A DNA stretch of 64,000 nucleotides. Origin: Cochliopodium minus. Taxonomy: Eukaryota > Discosea > Himatismenida > Cochliopodiidae. The notes under the pieces were generated by a model. That model did not search any database. It saw nothing but the letters and a program-made list of their open reading frames with translations, and had not been told where the DNA came from. How positions within the stretch are numbered: the first letter of the stretch is position 1; every line of letters begins with the position of its first letter. A program made the translations under genes and the position numbers. The stretch covers positions 245,432 to 309,431 of the forward strand of contig JAMYWO010000002.1 of NCBI GenBank assembly GCA_024220525.1. The letters run 5' to 3'. Below, one piece after another: positions 32,615-44,678 of this stretch.

Positions 32615-35600
32615 TTAATTGAGTTGATCTTTTTGACAACTGGTACAAACTTTACATTTTACACTGAATTCTTTGACAAAAACTTTTTTGTTGCATTTTC
32701 TATCAACAATTTTACCACAAGCTCTACAATGATTGGCTTGGTTGAAAAAGTTGATTTTTTTTTTGCAAAGATTGCAACTCTTACATTCACTATCAACTTG
32801 CCAAACTATAGTTTTAGGGATTTTACTGTTTGGAAACTTTTGTTTTTCGTGGTTGAAAACAGGCTGCTCCACCTTTTGAAGAACTTTCCCGTCCATCACC
32901 ACACTATTATTGTCTAATTGCACCATCCCGTTATTTTGCATCATCATGTTGTTTGGCATCATCATTCCATTGTTTTGCATTCCATTATTTTGCATCATTC
33001 CGTTATTTTGCATCATACCATTATTATTTTGCATCATCATACCATTATTATTTTGCATTCCATTATTTTGCATCATCATTCCGTTGTTTTGATGAGGCAC
33101 CATCCCGTTATTGTTTTGAATCATACCATTATTGTTATGAAGCATACCATTGCTATTTTGCATCATCATGCCATTATTGTTTTGCATTCCATTATTATTT
33201 TGCATCATCATTCCATTATTGTTGTTTTGAATCATTCCATTGTTTTGAAGAATCATGCCACTTTCGTAACTGGGAGGATTATTACTGTTGCTGGTGGTCA
33301 AGTTATCAGAGTAAGGAGGAGGACCATCATCTATTTCAGGGAGGGTATCGTTTAGGAGGAGTTTTTGGTCAATGGCGAGAGGGTTAAAAGGAATGACATC
33401 TCCTTGATTGGGTGGCATGGGAGAATTGTTTGGATTGAAAGGAATAACATTTCCCTCATTCACACTTGTATTTTGTTCGTTGTAAAAATTACCGAGGAAA
33501 TCTCCCATTGTGCTTTCACTAGGCATGTGTGGTTGAGGGTATATTTTTTGGTAATCCTCCTCGTTTTCAGAAGGAGTAAAATTTTCTATTTTTATTTGAT
33601 TATCATTATTTGGAGGAGGGTAATTAGGATTGATGTTATTTAAATTATTGGGAGGAGGGTAATTGGGATTACTATTGTTCATATTATTATCATTATTTGG
33701 AGGAGGGTAATTGGGATTAATATTGTTTGGAGGAGGGTAATTAGGATTGATGTTATTTAAATTATTGGGAGGAGGGTAATTGGGATTACTATTGTTCATG
33801 TTATTGTTATTATTTGGAGGGTAGTTTGGATTGTTATTATTGGGAGGGTAATTGGGATTACTATTAATCATATTATTGGGAGGAGGATAGTTTGGATTGG
33901 TATTATTGGGAGGAGGGTAGTTTGGATTGATGTTATTTAAATTATTGTTTTGGAAGGGATTTTGTTGAGGGTTGTGAGGTTGGAAATTATGAGACATGGG
34001 ACGAACAGTACCAAAGTTGGTATTACTAGAGTTTGTGAAGCCTGTATTCGAACGAACTGTCCCGAAATTATTGTGATGATAGTTATGATCCATACCAGTA
34101 TTAGTGTTAGAACGAAGAGTGCCAAAGTTGTTTGGATTGTTCATGTAAGGGTTAGAGTTAGGTTGAAACAAATTAGGATTGGAATTATTGTGATTCATGT
34201 TAATGTTGAGGTTAGGATTCATATTGGGGTTCATCATGTTTGGATTCATCATGTTGGGGTTGTTCATGTTGTTAGGATTCATCATCATGTTGGGGTTCAT
34301 CATAGGTTCTGAACGGAAAAAAGGGTTGTTATGGTTATGGTTTTGGTTAAGGTTAGGGTTTTGGTTTGCATCTTTTTTTTTGACTGGTTCGTTGATCACG
34401 TAAAGGGTGGACTGAAGAAGCTCTTTTCTTCCTTTGTTCTCCCCCTTTGACTCTTTGTCAATATCCAAGGGTTTAGGAAGAATTGTGATGGGAAACTTCA
34501 TACGGACATCCGTAGAAAACATAGAAGAAAGGATCACTCTCAGTTTGAAAAAGATGCATATTTCCATGTAAGTAGATTCCATGTTATAAAGAGTGTTGCT
34601 GGGCACATTGAAATCCACAATAACCTCCTTCTTCTCATCTTTTTTGATGTCGAGATCCACTTTGGTCAACTTTTCTTGTTTTTTACGAATAGTTCTGCTT
34701 CCTCTTTGTCCAAAGTAAAGCACATAAACGAAACTCGCTTCCACTCCTTTCACTTCTTGTTGAGATGTGTTGTCTATCATCGCCATAAAATTCACCCTTT
34801 GTCCTTTCACCAATGCTTTGAATGGAAAGTTGATATCCACGTTCAATAATCCTTCTTGAAGTTTAAACTTTTTGGAGTCTTTGTGGCTGAATGCACTTTC
34901 TGGGCTCAATACTTGTTTAAGAAATAATCTATCTTCATTAAATCCTCCAATTCTAATTGGAAGTTTCGAAACTAAAGGATTTAAATTGAAATGGATTTAT
35001 TTTTTTTGACGAGATTTATGAAATAATATAAAATTTTTTTTTGTTGTGAAATTTTTTTTTTTACTCATCATCAATCTGTTATCTTTTGTGAACAATGAAG
35101 ATTGTAATTCATATTCTACTTTTGCTCCTCCAAATCCATTCAAAGGTTTTTGTGTAGGGATCATAATTGGTGGTAATTTGAACTGTATTGATTTGTAAAT
35201 GTTTGTTTTTTTTGAATAATTAGGATATATTTTACCTCGAATGGAAATAAATGTGTTCCTTTATGTGGATTCAACTATTATTTGATGAATTTGAATTTTT
35301 ATTATTTTTTTTTGAAATATATGAGAATGTTTGTTATATTTACCTGATTTACAGCTATATCTTTCTTAGGTAATGATCTGAAATCTTTCACTCCTAATAA
35401 TTTAATAATAAATGTTAAAAATTAATTGGAATTTGGATTTAAAAAAATTCTATTATATTTGCCTAAAAGATTGTATATTTCTTGTTTGATTGGATCGAAA
35501 TATTGATTGTTATTTCCCACTACTGTTATAATCGTTCCATACAATTGAATATTCAAAGATCTTGTCATAAAGGGTGCTATAACACTTTTTGTTTAGAAAA

Positions 35601-35751
35601 TAATATATTTAAAATTAAATATTTTTTTTTATAAAGAGGAGGAAGTTTTTGTTTTATTACTCGACTTCAACATTTCCTCTGATCGTATCTCCAGAGTAAT
35701 AAATTGATTTATTGTCCAAAAGTATTATTTTGATATATGCAGTGTTATTTG
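32615..35751 (-). CDS. Arrestin-domain protein with Asn/Pro-rich linker and C-terminal FYVE-like finger
   Basis: The 5' exons (35751 downward) give an arrestin N-lobe: ILLDNKSIYYSGDTIRGNVE, then GTHLFPFELPPIMIPTQKPL and GGAKVEYELQSSLFTKDNRL. A large exon (34909-32615) gives the C-lobe (LLNVDINFPFKALVKGQRVN, then ITILPKPL), a 400-residue linker of NPNYPPPN and NNGMMMQ repeats, and a zinc finger. The finger has CNLCKKKINFFNQANHCRAC, then CNKKVF and CTSC. This is a FYVE-type array, but the basic patch normally reading R-(R/K)-HHCR is QANHCR, so phosphoinositide binding may be weak. The combination matches Dictyostelium AdcA, an arrestin-FYVE protein of endosomes (established knowledge). The role in endocytic sorting is inferred. 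The first coding exon is not resolved; a candidate ATG lies near 35825. Confidence 0.8.
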
Positions 35752-35774
35752 CTGTTGTTTTTTTTTTTATTTGG

Positions 35775-36093
35775 TTAGAATTTTTGTAGTATATTGTTTT
35801 GAATTAAATTACATTTTACATCCATTTGATCCAAAATGTCTTCTATATTTTAATTTTATTTAATATTTTCTATTTTTCTAATGTTATATTAGAAGGACGA
35901 ATTAATTGAAAATTCTTATTCTTTTTGATATTCTCTGATAAAAAAATAGTGAATTTAAATGAATTTTGTGTTGGAATTTAAATTTAGAACAACATAAAAA
36001 AAAAACATGTTCCATCACTCAAAGCTTTAATAAGAAAAATAAAAACACCATAAATAATACTTTGTTGCGATAGGAAAAAGAAAAGAGAAGGGA
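35775..36093. other. Region between the arrestin-FYVE 5' end and the TLC 3' end
   Basis: About 300 A/T-rich bases should include the first exon and promoter of the arrestin-FYVE gene. I see nothing else definite. Confidence 0.35.
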
Positions 36094-36655
36094 TCAGTTC
36101 TTATTTTTCTTATCTTTTGATTTCTGGATAAGTTTGAGATAGTTTTTGTATTGAACATACAAAAATTTAAAATTAATAAAGACAGTAGCAAGTGTGATAG
36201 CTGTTTCCAAAAAGAAGAAAGCTAATTGCAAGTTGGAATAAGTTCCTAGTTTATAGATCAAGTAAAGGTCTTTCCATTGAATAAAGTTTTGGTGGAGCAT
36301 GATAACTCTGCTGAAGCCATAGAAAATGATGAACATTTTTCTTACAGGGATTGAATTTTTGTATAAAGAACTCAAATGATATAAAAGTGCTAACAAAAAA
36401 AGAAATAAATTAAAATGAAAAAATAAAATAAAATTGTGAACTTTGATTACCTCCAATTTCCTTATTTTTTTTTAAAAATTTTTTTTTGTTTTTAAATTTA
36501 TATTTTTTGAACTTGTGCGGAAATATATTTTCTTACTGCGTAAAACAAAAGACCAGCTGCTCCATTTGTTCTTCTATTTAAAATGAGGACGGAAGACTAA
36601 ATAAAAAAAATCTTATTAAATGAATTCATTCGTTTATTTTTATATGAATTAAATC
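36094..36655 (-). CDS. TLC-domain protein, 3' part (continues the gene at 4292-4869)
   Basis: Exon 36596-36537 reads SSVLILNRRTNGAAGLLFYA. A 10-nt exon (36460-36451) and exon 36389-36094 then give EIGALLYHLSSLYKNSIP, two further membrane segments (MFIIFYGFSRVIML and AFFFLETAITLATVFI) and a basic C-terminus. The Glu-containing helix after the HH helix is where TLC proteins have their conserved E-x-S/G. The exon phases continue exactly from 4406 through the shared 77-nt sequence. The protein part here would be the C-terminal half of a 235-residue protein. No separate promoter or start belongs to this piece. Confidence 0.78.
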
Positions 36656-36656
36656 N
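36656..36656. other. Single-N contig join
   Basis: The N follows the second copy of the 77-nt sequence. Sequence to its right is unrelated to that on its left. Confidence 0.85.
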
Positions 36657-37165
36657 CATTTCTTGTGTTTTTGTTGGAGAGTTTTCTTGTTGAGTTGTAG
36701 GATTTATAATTGTATTAACATCAACTCTTCCTTCTTTTCCTTTTTAACAAAAACCAATTTTTTAGGTTCTTCTTTTTTTGCTTCATTTTTGTTTTCGAAA
36801 TTGTCAATCTTAATTTTTGGGTTGTTTGCTCTTTTGACCAAAACAATTTTACTATTGCTTTTTATTTCAACAACATCATTTTTCTCATCTTTATTTTCAG
36901 AAGGTTGAGATTGTGTTTGGATGAATTGTTGTTCAATTTTAATTTCTTGTGTTTAAATAGCAGAGTTTTTTTGTTGAGTTGTAGGATTCGTATTCGAATT
37001 ATCACCCAATTTTCCATTCTTTTCTTTTTTGATCACAATTAATTTTTAGGATCTTCTTTCATCTCTTTTGTCGTTGTATTTTGTTGTGTAATAAAGTTGT
37101 TCAATCCAAACAAAGTAGGACTAAAAGTTTCATTTTTGTTTTCAAAATTGTCAATCTTATTCAAT
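36657..37165 (-). pseudogene. Decayed or error-bearing tandem-repeat coding region
   Basis: On the minus strand two or three related units are readable in shifting frames. Motifs include NPTTQQKNS and NPTTQQENS, NFENKNE, and KLIVIKKEK, SKIVLVKRA and KLVFVKKEK, plus one PTLFGLNNF. The frame shifts at an A-run after a DPK, and stops interrupt the units, so no protein longer than about 60 residues is open. It could be a relic of a host repeat gene, perhaps FG-containing, or a real exon with homopolymer sequencing errors beside a contig end. I favour a relic with modest confidence. Confidence 0.4.
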
Positions 37166-37174
37166 TTAATAGAC

Positions 37175-37254
37175 ATGTCCAAATATTACAACTTTGTTAG
37201 CGAATATAATATTTTTACTAACAAAATTTAAACTGTTGTAATATTTTTGGACAT
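37175..37254. repeat. Imperfect inverted repeat (hairpin)
   Basis: The left arm ATGTCCAAATATTACAAC at 37175 is matched by the reverse complement of GTTGTAATATTTTTGGACAT ending at 37254. Inner arms TTTGTTAG and CTAACAAAA also pair. The structure lies 54-133 bases before the ATG at 37308. It could be a cruciform, a small inverted-repeat element or a paired binding site; no coding sequence lies inside. Confidence 0.6.
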
Positions 37255-37307
37255 CCACTATCAATTTAAATAAAAAAAAAAATCGTTATTCATTTTTAAA
37301 TTGTGAG

Positions 37308-38171
37308 ATGTCAAATATCCCAAGGAGAATCAGAAATGATGTAGAAAGAAAAAGAAAAGGGAACCGAGATATTCCTCGTATGGATTTTGTTTTGGATCTA
37401 AATAAAATTATTGGTGCGAGAGAAAAACAGGAAGAACCTGATTTGAAATCAACTGAAGAAATAATCAGTGAATCTGATGATTCTAACAAAATCAATCCAG
37501 TTGTAAATAAGAAGGATGAAATAAGTCTGAAGAAGATCGATGATAAGATAATTAACCATCAAATGAATAATAAAGAAGAGAGGAATGATATTGTTGAAGA
37601 TATTCAGCCAAAAAAGAAAAGATTGGTAGAAAAGGAAAATAACAATATCAATATTGAGATACAAAGCAAAAAACAAAACATCACTAAAAATAAGAAAAAC
37701 AATCAAAATATAAACAACAAAAACAATAATGTGAACAATGATATCATTCATAATCACAATGAGAATAACAATGATAAAAACATAAACAACAATATCATTG
37801 GAAACAACAACAACAATAACGAAAATAACAATGAGAACACTCAAATCAATAGACAAACTAGGAGAAAAATCATAGAGGTTCCTAAAATGCAATTCGATTT
37901 CGTTTTGCCAGATTATCTCCTTAACAAAAACTTGAGAGAACAAAGGTCAAAAAACAAAAAGAAAACGAAGAAAACAAAGAGTAATGTTGAAACAAAGGTG
38001 ATCAAACCAACTCCTCTCAGAGAGCTCAATGAGGAAGAGTCTTATTTCAATGAATGCAGCTTCATTTTTACTCGGGTAAAGAAGGAGCTTAGGGAGGAAG
38101 ACAGGAAGAATTTGGTCACTTTGAATGAGAGGGACAGAATTCTTTTGGATGAGTTATTGAAACAAAAATAA
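37308..38171 (+). CDS. Charged, Asn-rich protein of unknown function
   Basis: An intronless frame of 287 residues ends with TAA at 38169-38171. The N-terminus MSNIPRRIRNDVERKRKGNR is very basic. The motif IPRMDFVLDLN near residue 25 is echoed by VPKMQFDFVLPDYLL near 200, either side of an Asn/Lys-rich low-complexity middle. The last 45 residues, LREEDRKNLVTLNERDRIL and neighbours, predict as helix. Basic clusters (KKKRL, KNKKKTKKTK) could be nuclear localisation signals. There is no known domain. The paired I/V-P-R/K-M-x-F motif is the best handle for a family search. Confidence 0.6.
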   Translation: MSNIPRRIRNDVERKRKGNRDIPRMDFVLDLNKIIGAREKQEEPDLKSTEEIISESDDSNKINPVVNKKDEISLKKIDDKIINHQMNNKEERNDIVEDIQPKKKRLVEKENNNINIEIQSKKQNITKNKKNNQNINNKNNNVNNDIIHNHNENNNDKNINNNIIGNNNNNNENNNENTQINRQTRRKIIEVPKMQFDFVLPDYLLNKNLREQRSKNKKKTKKTKSNVETKVIKPTPLRELNEEESYFNECSFIFTRVKKELREEDRKNLVTLNERDRILLDELLKQK

Positions 38172-38623
38172 AATTTTAATGTGTTTTTAAAGAAGGGAAG
38201 GGTTAAAACTTATTTTTTCTTTGTTTAATTAATAGGTTTCTTTTCATGAAACTCTTTGTTCGATTATAATTATGTATTTTTTGTTTTTTTTTCATTTATC
38301 ATTTAACATTCTTTATTTCCTACCTTTTTTCGGCTTTTCATAATTTTTAAACAATCGAAAAAAAAAAATCGAAATCATTCTCCATTTAAAAAAATACCCT
38401 ATTAATTTTTGATGGATAACAAAGCATTAAAAGCACTGAGATTAAGTAATATCTTTTTATAAACAATATAAAAGAATTTAAATCCCATTTGCATTTAAAT
38501 GAAATACTTTATATTCGATTATAATGATATATAAACAAATTAAAACATAAAGATTTATTATAGATCAAAATTTTCAATATAAGAATACAACATTCTTTGC
38601 AAATATAATTAATTTAATATTTT
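38172..38623. promoter_or_regulatory. Intergenic region before the C2/GRAM gene
   Basis: This 452-base A/T-rich gap between two plus-strand genes has no frame or repeat of note. It presumably holds the promoter of the next gene. Confidence 0.4.
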
Positions 38624-41600
38624 ATGTTTTTATACACAATAGAAAAGGAGAAAAAGCATGTGACAATAAAATTCAAAAAGAAAAAGAATAAAAAAAATGT
38701 GATGCAAGTATCATTGGTATCCAGCAAACCCCCACCCAACAATATAAGCAACAATATCAATAATACCACAAAAAATGAATCACCAACAACAATAGAAACA
38801 ACAAAACCGATTCAATCAAACAATAAAGAGAATAAAGATATAATCAAGGAGAATAAAGAAATTAATTTGAGTGATAAGGAAATCTCCGATATCGCCAAAA
38901 AATTGGGGCATATCCACGATGAAATTGTGAATCCTAATAAAAGCGAAATAGACAATGAAACCAAAAGAAAGGAGCTTCAAAAAAAATTGTTGTTGAGACA
39001 GCAAACGTTGCAACAAAACCTTTTTCTTACTTTCATCGTTGAAACAAAAGATAACAAGAAATTGGAGCAAAAAACCAATGAGCAAACCAAGAAGTTTCAA
39101 GATGATCAAAACGTACAAGAAAACAAAGAAATAAAAGGAATAATAGACGAAAATATTGAAGATTTTTCTTCGGAAAAAACAACAGAAAAGATGGTATTTT
39201 GAATCATTAATTTAATTATTTTATTAATTTAAAGTTTTTTTATTTAAAAGTTTTTTTTTTGATTTTATTTATTTTTATTTTTAAATTTTGTTTTTCATAA
39301 ATTTGTTTAGAAAGAAATAGCTTTTGAAATTGCTGTTAATTGTATCATTGACCCTATTATTGTAGATTGGAACAAGAGAAGAGAAGCTATTACCATTTTG
39401 GTACAACAATATGGGTACAGCAATGAACAAGTGAAGCAGATTTTTGAGCGAGTAAGAAAGGAGGGTATAACTCTATCTAAATCCATGCAAATAAGAAAGA
39501 AATATGCTGAGAACAACAAATTTTATTGTCTTAAAACTTTTGCTGTAAAAAATTTTTTAAAAGAAAAAACTTCAACTTTTATATTAAATTCAAAAAAAAA
39601 AAGAATGAATTTTGTTTTGATGCATGGAAAAAATTTGAGTTAGAAGACATTAATTCTACTTCTCAAAAAATAAACAAAGTTTCATCTTTTGAAGGAAAAC
39701 TACACGTCAAAGTGAACAAAGTAGAGGTGGAATCAAAGTTGAAAGGATTTTTCTCTGTAAATTTCTCTGTGGGAAGCGAGAAAAAATCTGTCTCTTTCTC
39801 GGATCATATGTACGAACCTAAAAATGATGTTTTTGATCCATACATCAAATCTAAAGTGGATACTTTGATTGTCACTGTGGGGAAAAAAAAGTTGCAAGAG
39901 AAAACCATTGCTACTTTTAACATCAAACTTGATGATTTGCTTTCCACTTCTTTTGAGCAAAAACAAGGCAAAGTCTACATTAAACTCTCCTTGGATTTCC
40001 AGCAGATCATCCGAGAAAATAATTCCAACGTTCTGGACATAAACAAAGATCAAAGTTACCATGGTTTATTTTCTGCTTTGGTTCAATTTTTTTTTTATTA
40101 ATATTAAAATTTTATTCTCATTAAATATTTTTTTGAATTAAATAGGTTGAATCTGTTGTTTCCCCTCCTGAAAGACTTAATTTTTCTCCTGGTATTTCTT
40201 GGCTTTTGAATGAGTTTAGGATGAGATACGGAATTAGTGAAATGTACATGGAGCTCAGACATTTCTTTATTCTCATAAAGAGTTTTAGAAACAAGAAAGA
40301 ATATTTGGACATCTTGACAGATTCACTTGACAGAATGCAAACATGTATTGTAAACCACGAAATATCCAAAGTAAAAAAAACAAAGCCAGAACATGAACTT
40401 TATGTCAAATCTGCAGAAAAGCTCAAAAAATTGCTTGAAAGAAACATCAAGTCATACATCACCACTTTCATTAAACCAGAGACAAGAGGTGCATTAGGTG
40501 TGAACATCAAACTTTATGGTCTTCTCACAACAAATGAGATAGATCGTTTTACAAGAGTTTTGTCTCCTCTCGTCAAACAAGCTGTCTCCAAAAATTATGA
40601 CAGATTTCAGTACAGGCTCGAACAAGAGGGTATCTCTGGTGCTGAAATGTATCAAAAGCTTTGTCAGTTCATCATGATGATGATCAAACAAGACAAAGAT
40701 GTTTTTCAAGACGAGTTTCCTTCTCAATTAAATATTTCCGATATTTCTGCCAAAATATATTGGGACACAATGCTGGAAGATACAAGGAAATTTCTTAACA
40801 ACCTTGAAGAACCTGTAATCCAAAAAATCATCAAAAAAATGTTTTTAAAATTCATTTTCTTTTATTTTTTCATTTAAATTAGACATCTGGTGCATTTGAA
40901 TTATACGGATCTATCTTGAAACTGAAAGAATATATTAAAGATGAATGTAAAGACAAATCTTACGTTGAACAAAACTTGTTGGGAATATGGAAGAACGTAA
41001 CTTCGAAATTTATCACATTCGGAGCAAGCAAACTTTTGACATACGTTCCCAATATGATAGAATCAGATTCTTTTGAGCCATTCACCCCACCAGAAGTTCT
41101 CCATTCTACTTCCGAAATAGATCTGTTGACTGCAATGGAGCAGTTGTGGACTGCTATCAAAGCTGCTACGACTGCAGATTCTTCTCATGTTGGAATTTTG
41201 GCGGGAGTTTTCAATCAGATAGTCACAAAGTATATCAATTCTCTCGAATCCATTTTTGTAAAGTCTTTTGAGAGCACCGAGTTTGAGATTTTGGAGTTCC
41301 AAAAAAATCACCCCAAGAAAGAAAATCCTCCTCCCAAAAAGGAAACCAACGTCTCTGCTTCTCTCCCTTCGAAAAGCGACACCAACTCTACAACTCCCAA
41401 AAAAGAGGTATTTGTAGAAGTGAAAAAACAATCTCTTCCCGAACAAAAAGATCCGAAAAAAGAGAAAAAAGAAAAGAAGAAATCTTTGTTTGGAATCTTC
41501 AAGAAAAAGAAGGGAAAATCTGGTGTGATGGAAGTCAGTCTTTCTTCTACTTCCACTAAAGAAACTCCCAAAGAAACAACAAAACCAACAGAGACAAAGG

Positions 41601-44600
41601 TTATCGAGCAAGTCAAGCCTACCAATGATGTCAAGGCTGAGATTGTCACAAAGAGTGAGGATCTCAACCTATTGACCAACAAAGTCCAACAAAAAGGTTC
41701 TAAATACGAGAAGCAATATGATACAAACAAAATCGTTTTAAAGCCAGTTCAAGCCGTAAAAAAAAAACTTTATTTTTTTTTTCAAATTTAAATTTTTAAA
41801 ATTTTTTTAAATTATTTGTCATTATTTTTAAAACTATTTTATTTTTTAAAAAAATATTTTATATAGGTGATCATTAACAACGTTTACAAACTTAGAACAC
41901 AAACAGCCTCACTGTATCAAAGAATAGCAAAAGACCAAAACGTCTCGTTTTCAACCTTTGAAGAAATCCACTTGCCCTCCATCATCACCAACATCTCGCA
42001 AAGAATGAACAGCTTCGTCTTCGTGCTCATCGACTTTATAAACATCGCCCTGAAAAAGATGGTGAAAGAAGCGCTCAAACTTAAAATCAAAAATATGTCC
42101 GACGAAGAAAAAGAAGAGCACGTCATCACCCATTTCACTACTCCCATCATCACCTTTATCAACTTGCAACTCAACATTTGTGCGGAATTGTTGTATGAGA
42201 CTCCCTTCCTTTTGATTTTGAAGAGCGTCCTCACCGTCTTGTTGAAGAACATCGAGAACACCATTTTCCCTCGTACCACTGTCTTTGAGACCAAGGTTTT
42301 TTCTGGTCTTCTCAGACAAAAAGAGAAGATGGAGATGAAAGCCGACATTGCAAATAGAGCAATTCCTTATTTCTTTGAGGCGTTTGGGTAAAAATAAAAT
42401 TTTATTTCAATTTTAAAATTTTATTTCAAATTTTAAAATTTTATTTCAATTTTTTTAATCTTAGAATTAAATGTATTACCTTAATCTTATTCTGATTTTA
42501 ATTTTTTTTTATTTTTATTTTAAAATATTTATTTTTTTAAAAAAAAGTTGTTTTGAATTTTTTTAAATTATTTTAAATTATTTATTAATAAAATTTATTT
42601 TTGAAATTATTTTTTAAATGTTTTCAAACCAAAATTTATTTTTTTTAAAAAAAAACTTGTTTTAAATTATTTATTCAATTAAATTAATTTTTTGAAATTA
42701 TTCTTTCAAATTCAATCAATTAAACATTTTTTTTAAAAAAATCTTTTTTCGAATAGAGGAGAATCAGATGAAGGATTGAGTGAAGAAGAAATGAATGACA
42801 TCGCAAGTTGGTTGCGTTTAATCACAGAAGCAGTGCACTACTCCACAAACGATCTCATCAAACTCCACATCAACCTCTACAAAGAAAACAAGCCCAACTA
42901 CTTTGTCCTTTTCATTTTGAAACACAGAGACGAAAAGTCTGCCACTGAGTTTATAAAGTTGCACACTGGTACTAAGAGAATAGAAGATACTGTCATTGAT
43001 GCTCCTTTCAAGGGTGATGTTTTCAATCGTTTTTCTGTAAGATTAAAAAAATTTTAAAATATTTTTTCTTTAAATTAATTTTTAATATTTTTTCAATTAA
43101 ATTTTTTTATTTCTAAATTTTTTAAATTTTTTTTATTTTAATTTTTTCTGTTAAATTTTTTTATTTTTCAATTTAATTTTAATTTTTTTCAATTAAATTT
43201 TTTAATTTTTTTATTTTAATTTTTTGTGTTAAATTTTTTTATTTTTCAATTAAATTTTTCAATTATTATTCAACAATATTTCAAATATTTATCATTTTAC
43301 TACCAATTTTTTTTTTTTTATAAAATATTAAAGTTTTCATTTTAAATTTCAATATTTGTTAATTATTAGTTTTTATTTATTTTTTAAAATATTTTTAATT
43401 TATTATTCAACAATATTTTTTCAATTTTTTATTTTAATTTATATTTTAATATGATTTTTATAATACTTCAAATAGATTTTTTTAAATTATTTTTTATATT
43501 TACTATTTGTTTGTTTTTTTAATTATTTTTAATTTTAATAATTTCAATATTATTTTTTACAAATATTTGTTTATTTTAAATATTTTTCAAAATATTTTTT
43601 TTATTTTTATTTAGTGTTCCTATTTTGTAAAATACAACAGTGAACTTGAAATGAAAGCTCAAACGTTTGATGGATATTTGTACATTTCTCCAAACTCCAC
43701 CCTCGTCTTCGTTTCTAATGACAACAAGGGGAATGGAAACCAAAACACTTCTGAAACCCTCACTTTCGATGAAGTAACAAATAACGCCCTCATCACTCTC
43801 TTCATCTCCGATTTGTCAAAAATAATAGTTGATGATGTAAAAAAAAATTTCTCCAACATTTTTTATTATTAATTATTTATTAATTATTTTTATATTTTAT
43901 CATTTTTATCTTATTCTATTATTTTTTTATTTTTTATACTTATTTTTTATACTTTATTTTTTATTTTATTTTTTGTTTTATATTTTTTATTTATTTATTT
44001 TTTTTAATAAATATTTTTTTTAGAATGATATGTTGACATGTGTAACAAAAGCAAACCAACCTATCAATTTCGTCAAATTTTTCAAACCAGAAAAGTTTCT
44101 TAGACTGATCAAACAACAGTCAGACTCACTCAACAACAAAATGGCCTTCGACACACCCCAAACAAGAAGCAAACCCCAAAACTCGAGTGGAGAAAGGGAG
44201 ATGACAGAAGAGGAGAAGGAGGAACTTTTATTTCCGACCGAGAAAAAACTAGAGGAAGAAAAAAAAGAAGAAGACACTTCTCCTAAGAACAAACTTTATT
44301 GTACTTTGTCTTGTATGTATTGGGATCATGATAAACCTACTGCTGGTTTTTTGCAGATTCGTTTTCAAGATGCTTCTTTTTGTATTAAGAGTGAGGCTCA
44401 GGAGGGTGATGAGAGTTTGTCTTCTCCTCTTTTCAGCTTTCTTTGGAAGGATGTTGCTGCTATTGAGAAGAAGAAGAAACTTTTGAAGAAGATTGTCGTT
44501 TATGAGCTCAAAAACAAAAAATCTTTCACTTTCTCTTCTTTTGATTCTTTCAAAGAAGCTATGACCGAATCTTTGATTATCTTTAAAGCATGGAATAGAG

Positions 44601-44611
44601 ATAGAAATTAA
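38624..44611 (+). CDS. Large C2-like / helical / double-GRAM protein
   Basis: About nine exons, several over 400 nt, form one plus-strand gene ending with TAA at 44609-44611. In order it has a low-complexity Lys/Asn-rich N-terminus; a helical stretch (IVDWNKRREAITILVQQYGY); a C2-like beta domain starting SSFEGKLHVKVNKVEVESKL; and a long helical region (KLYGLLTTNEIDRFTRVLSP, FELYGSILKLKEYIKDECKD). A Lys-rich insert precedes a second helical block (FPRTTVFETKVFSGLLRQKE). Two GRAM-like modules come last: GYLYISPNSTLVFVSNDNKG with ALITLFISDLSKIIVDD, and GFLQIRFQDASFCIKS with FSFLWKDVAAIEKKKK and SFTFSSFDSFKEAM. C2 and GRAM domains bind membranes, so a membrane-trafficking role is likely. The helical core recalls Munc13-type MUN regions, but only loosely. 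Confidence 0.6.
43058..43613. repeat. Long A/T-rich intron
   Basis: At about 550 nt this intron of the C2/GRAM gene is several times the usual length. It is made of TTTTTAATT-type low-complexity sequence, with nothing else seen. Confidence 0.5.
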
Positions 44612-44678
44612 CAAAAAATTAAAATAAAAACTTTTTGAATAAAAAATTTAAATAAAAAAAAAAATTTATTTTTATTTT

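Noticed and set aside
32918-34403. Plus-strand His-, Ile- and Phe-rich frames opposite the arrestin-FYVE gene
   Set aside because: They are antisense shadows of the Asn/Met/Pro repeats on the minus strand.
4292-36655. The 77-nt repeats as terminal repeats of a mobile element 32 kb long
   Set aside because: Both copies abut single Ns, contain a splice acceptor and exon of one TLC gene, and no transposase or other element gene lies at the ends. An assembly overlap explains them better.
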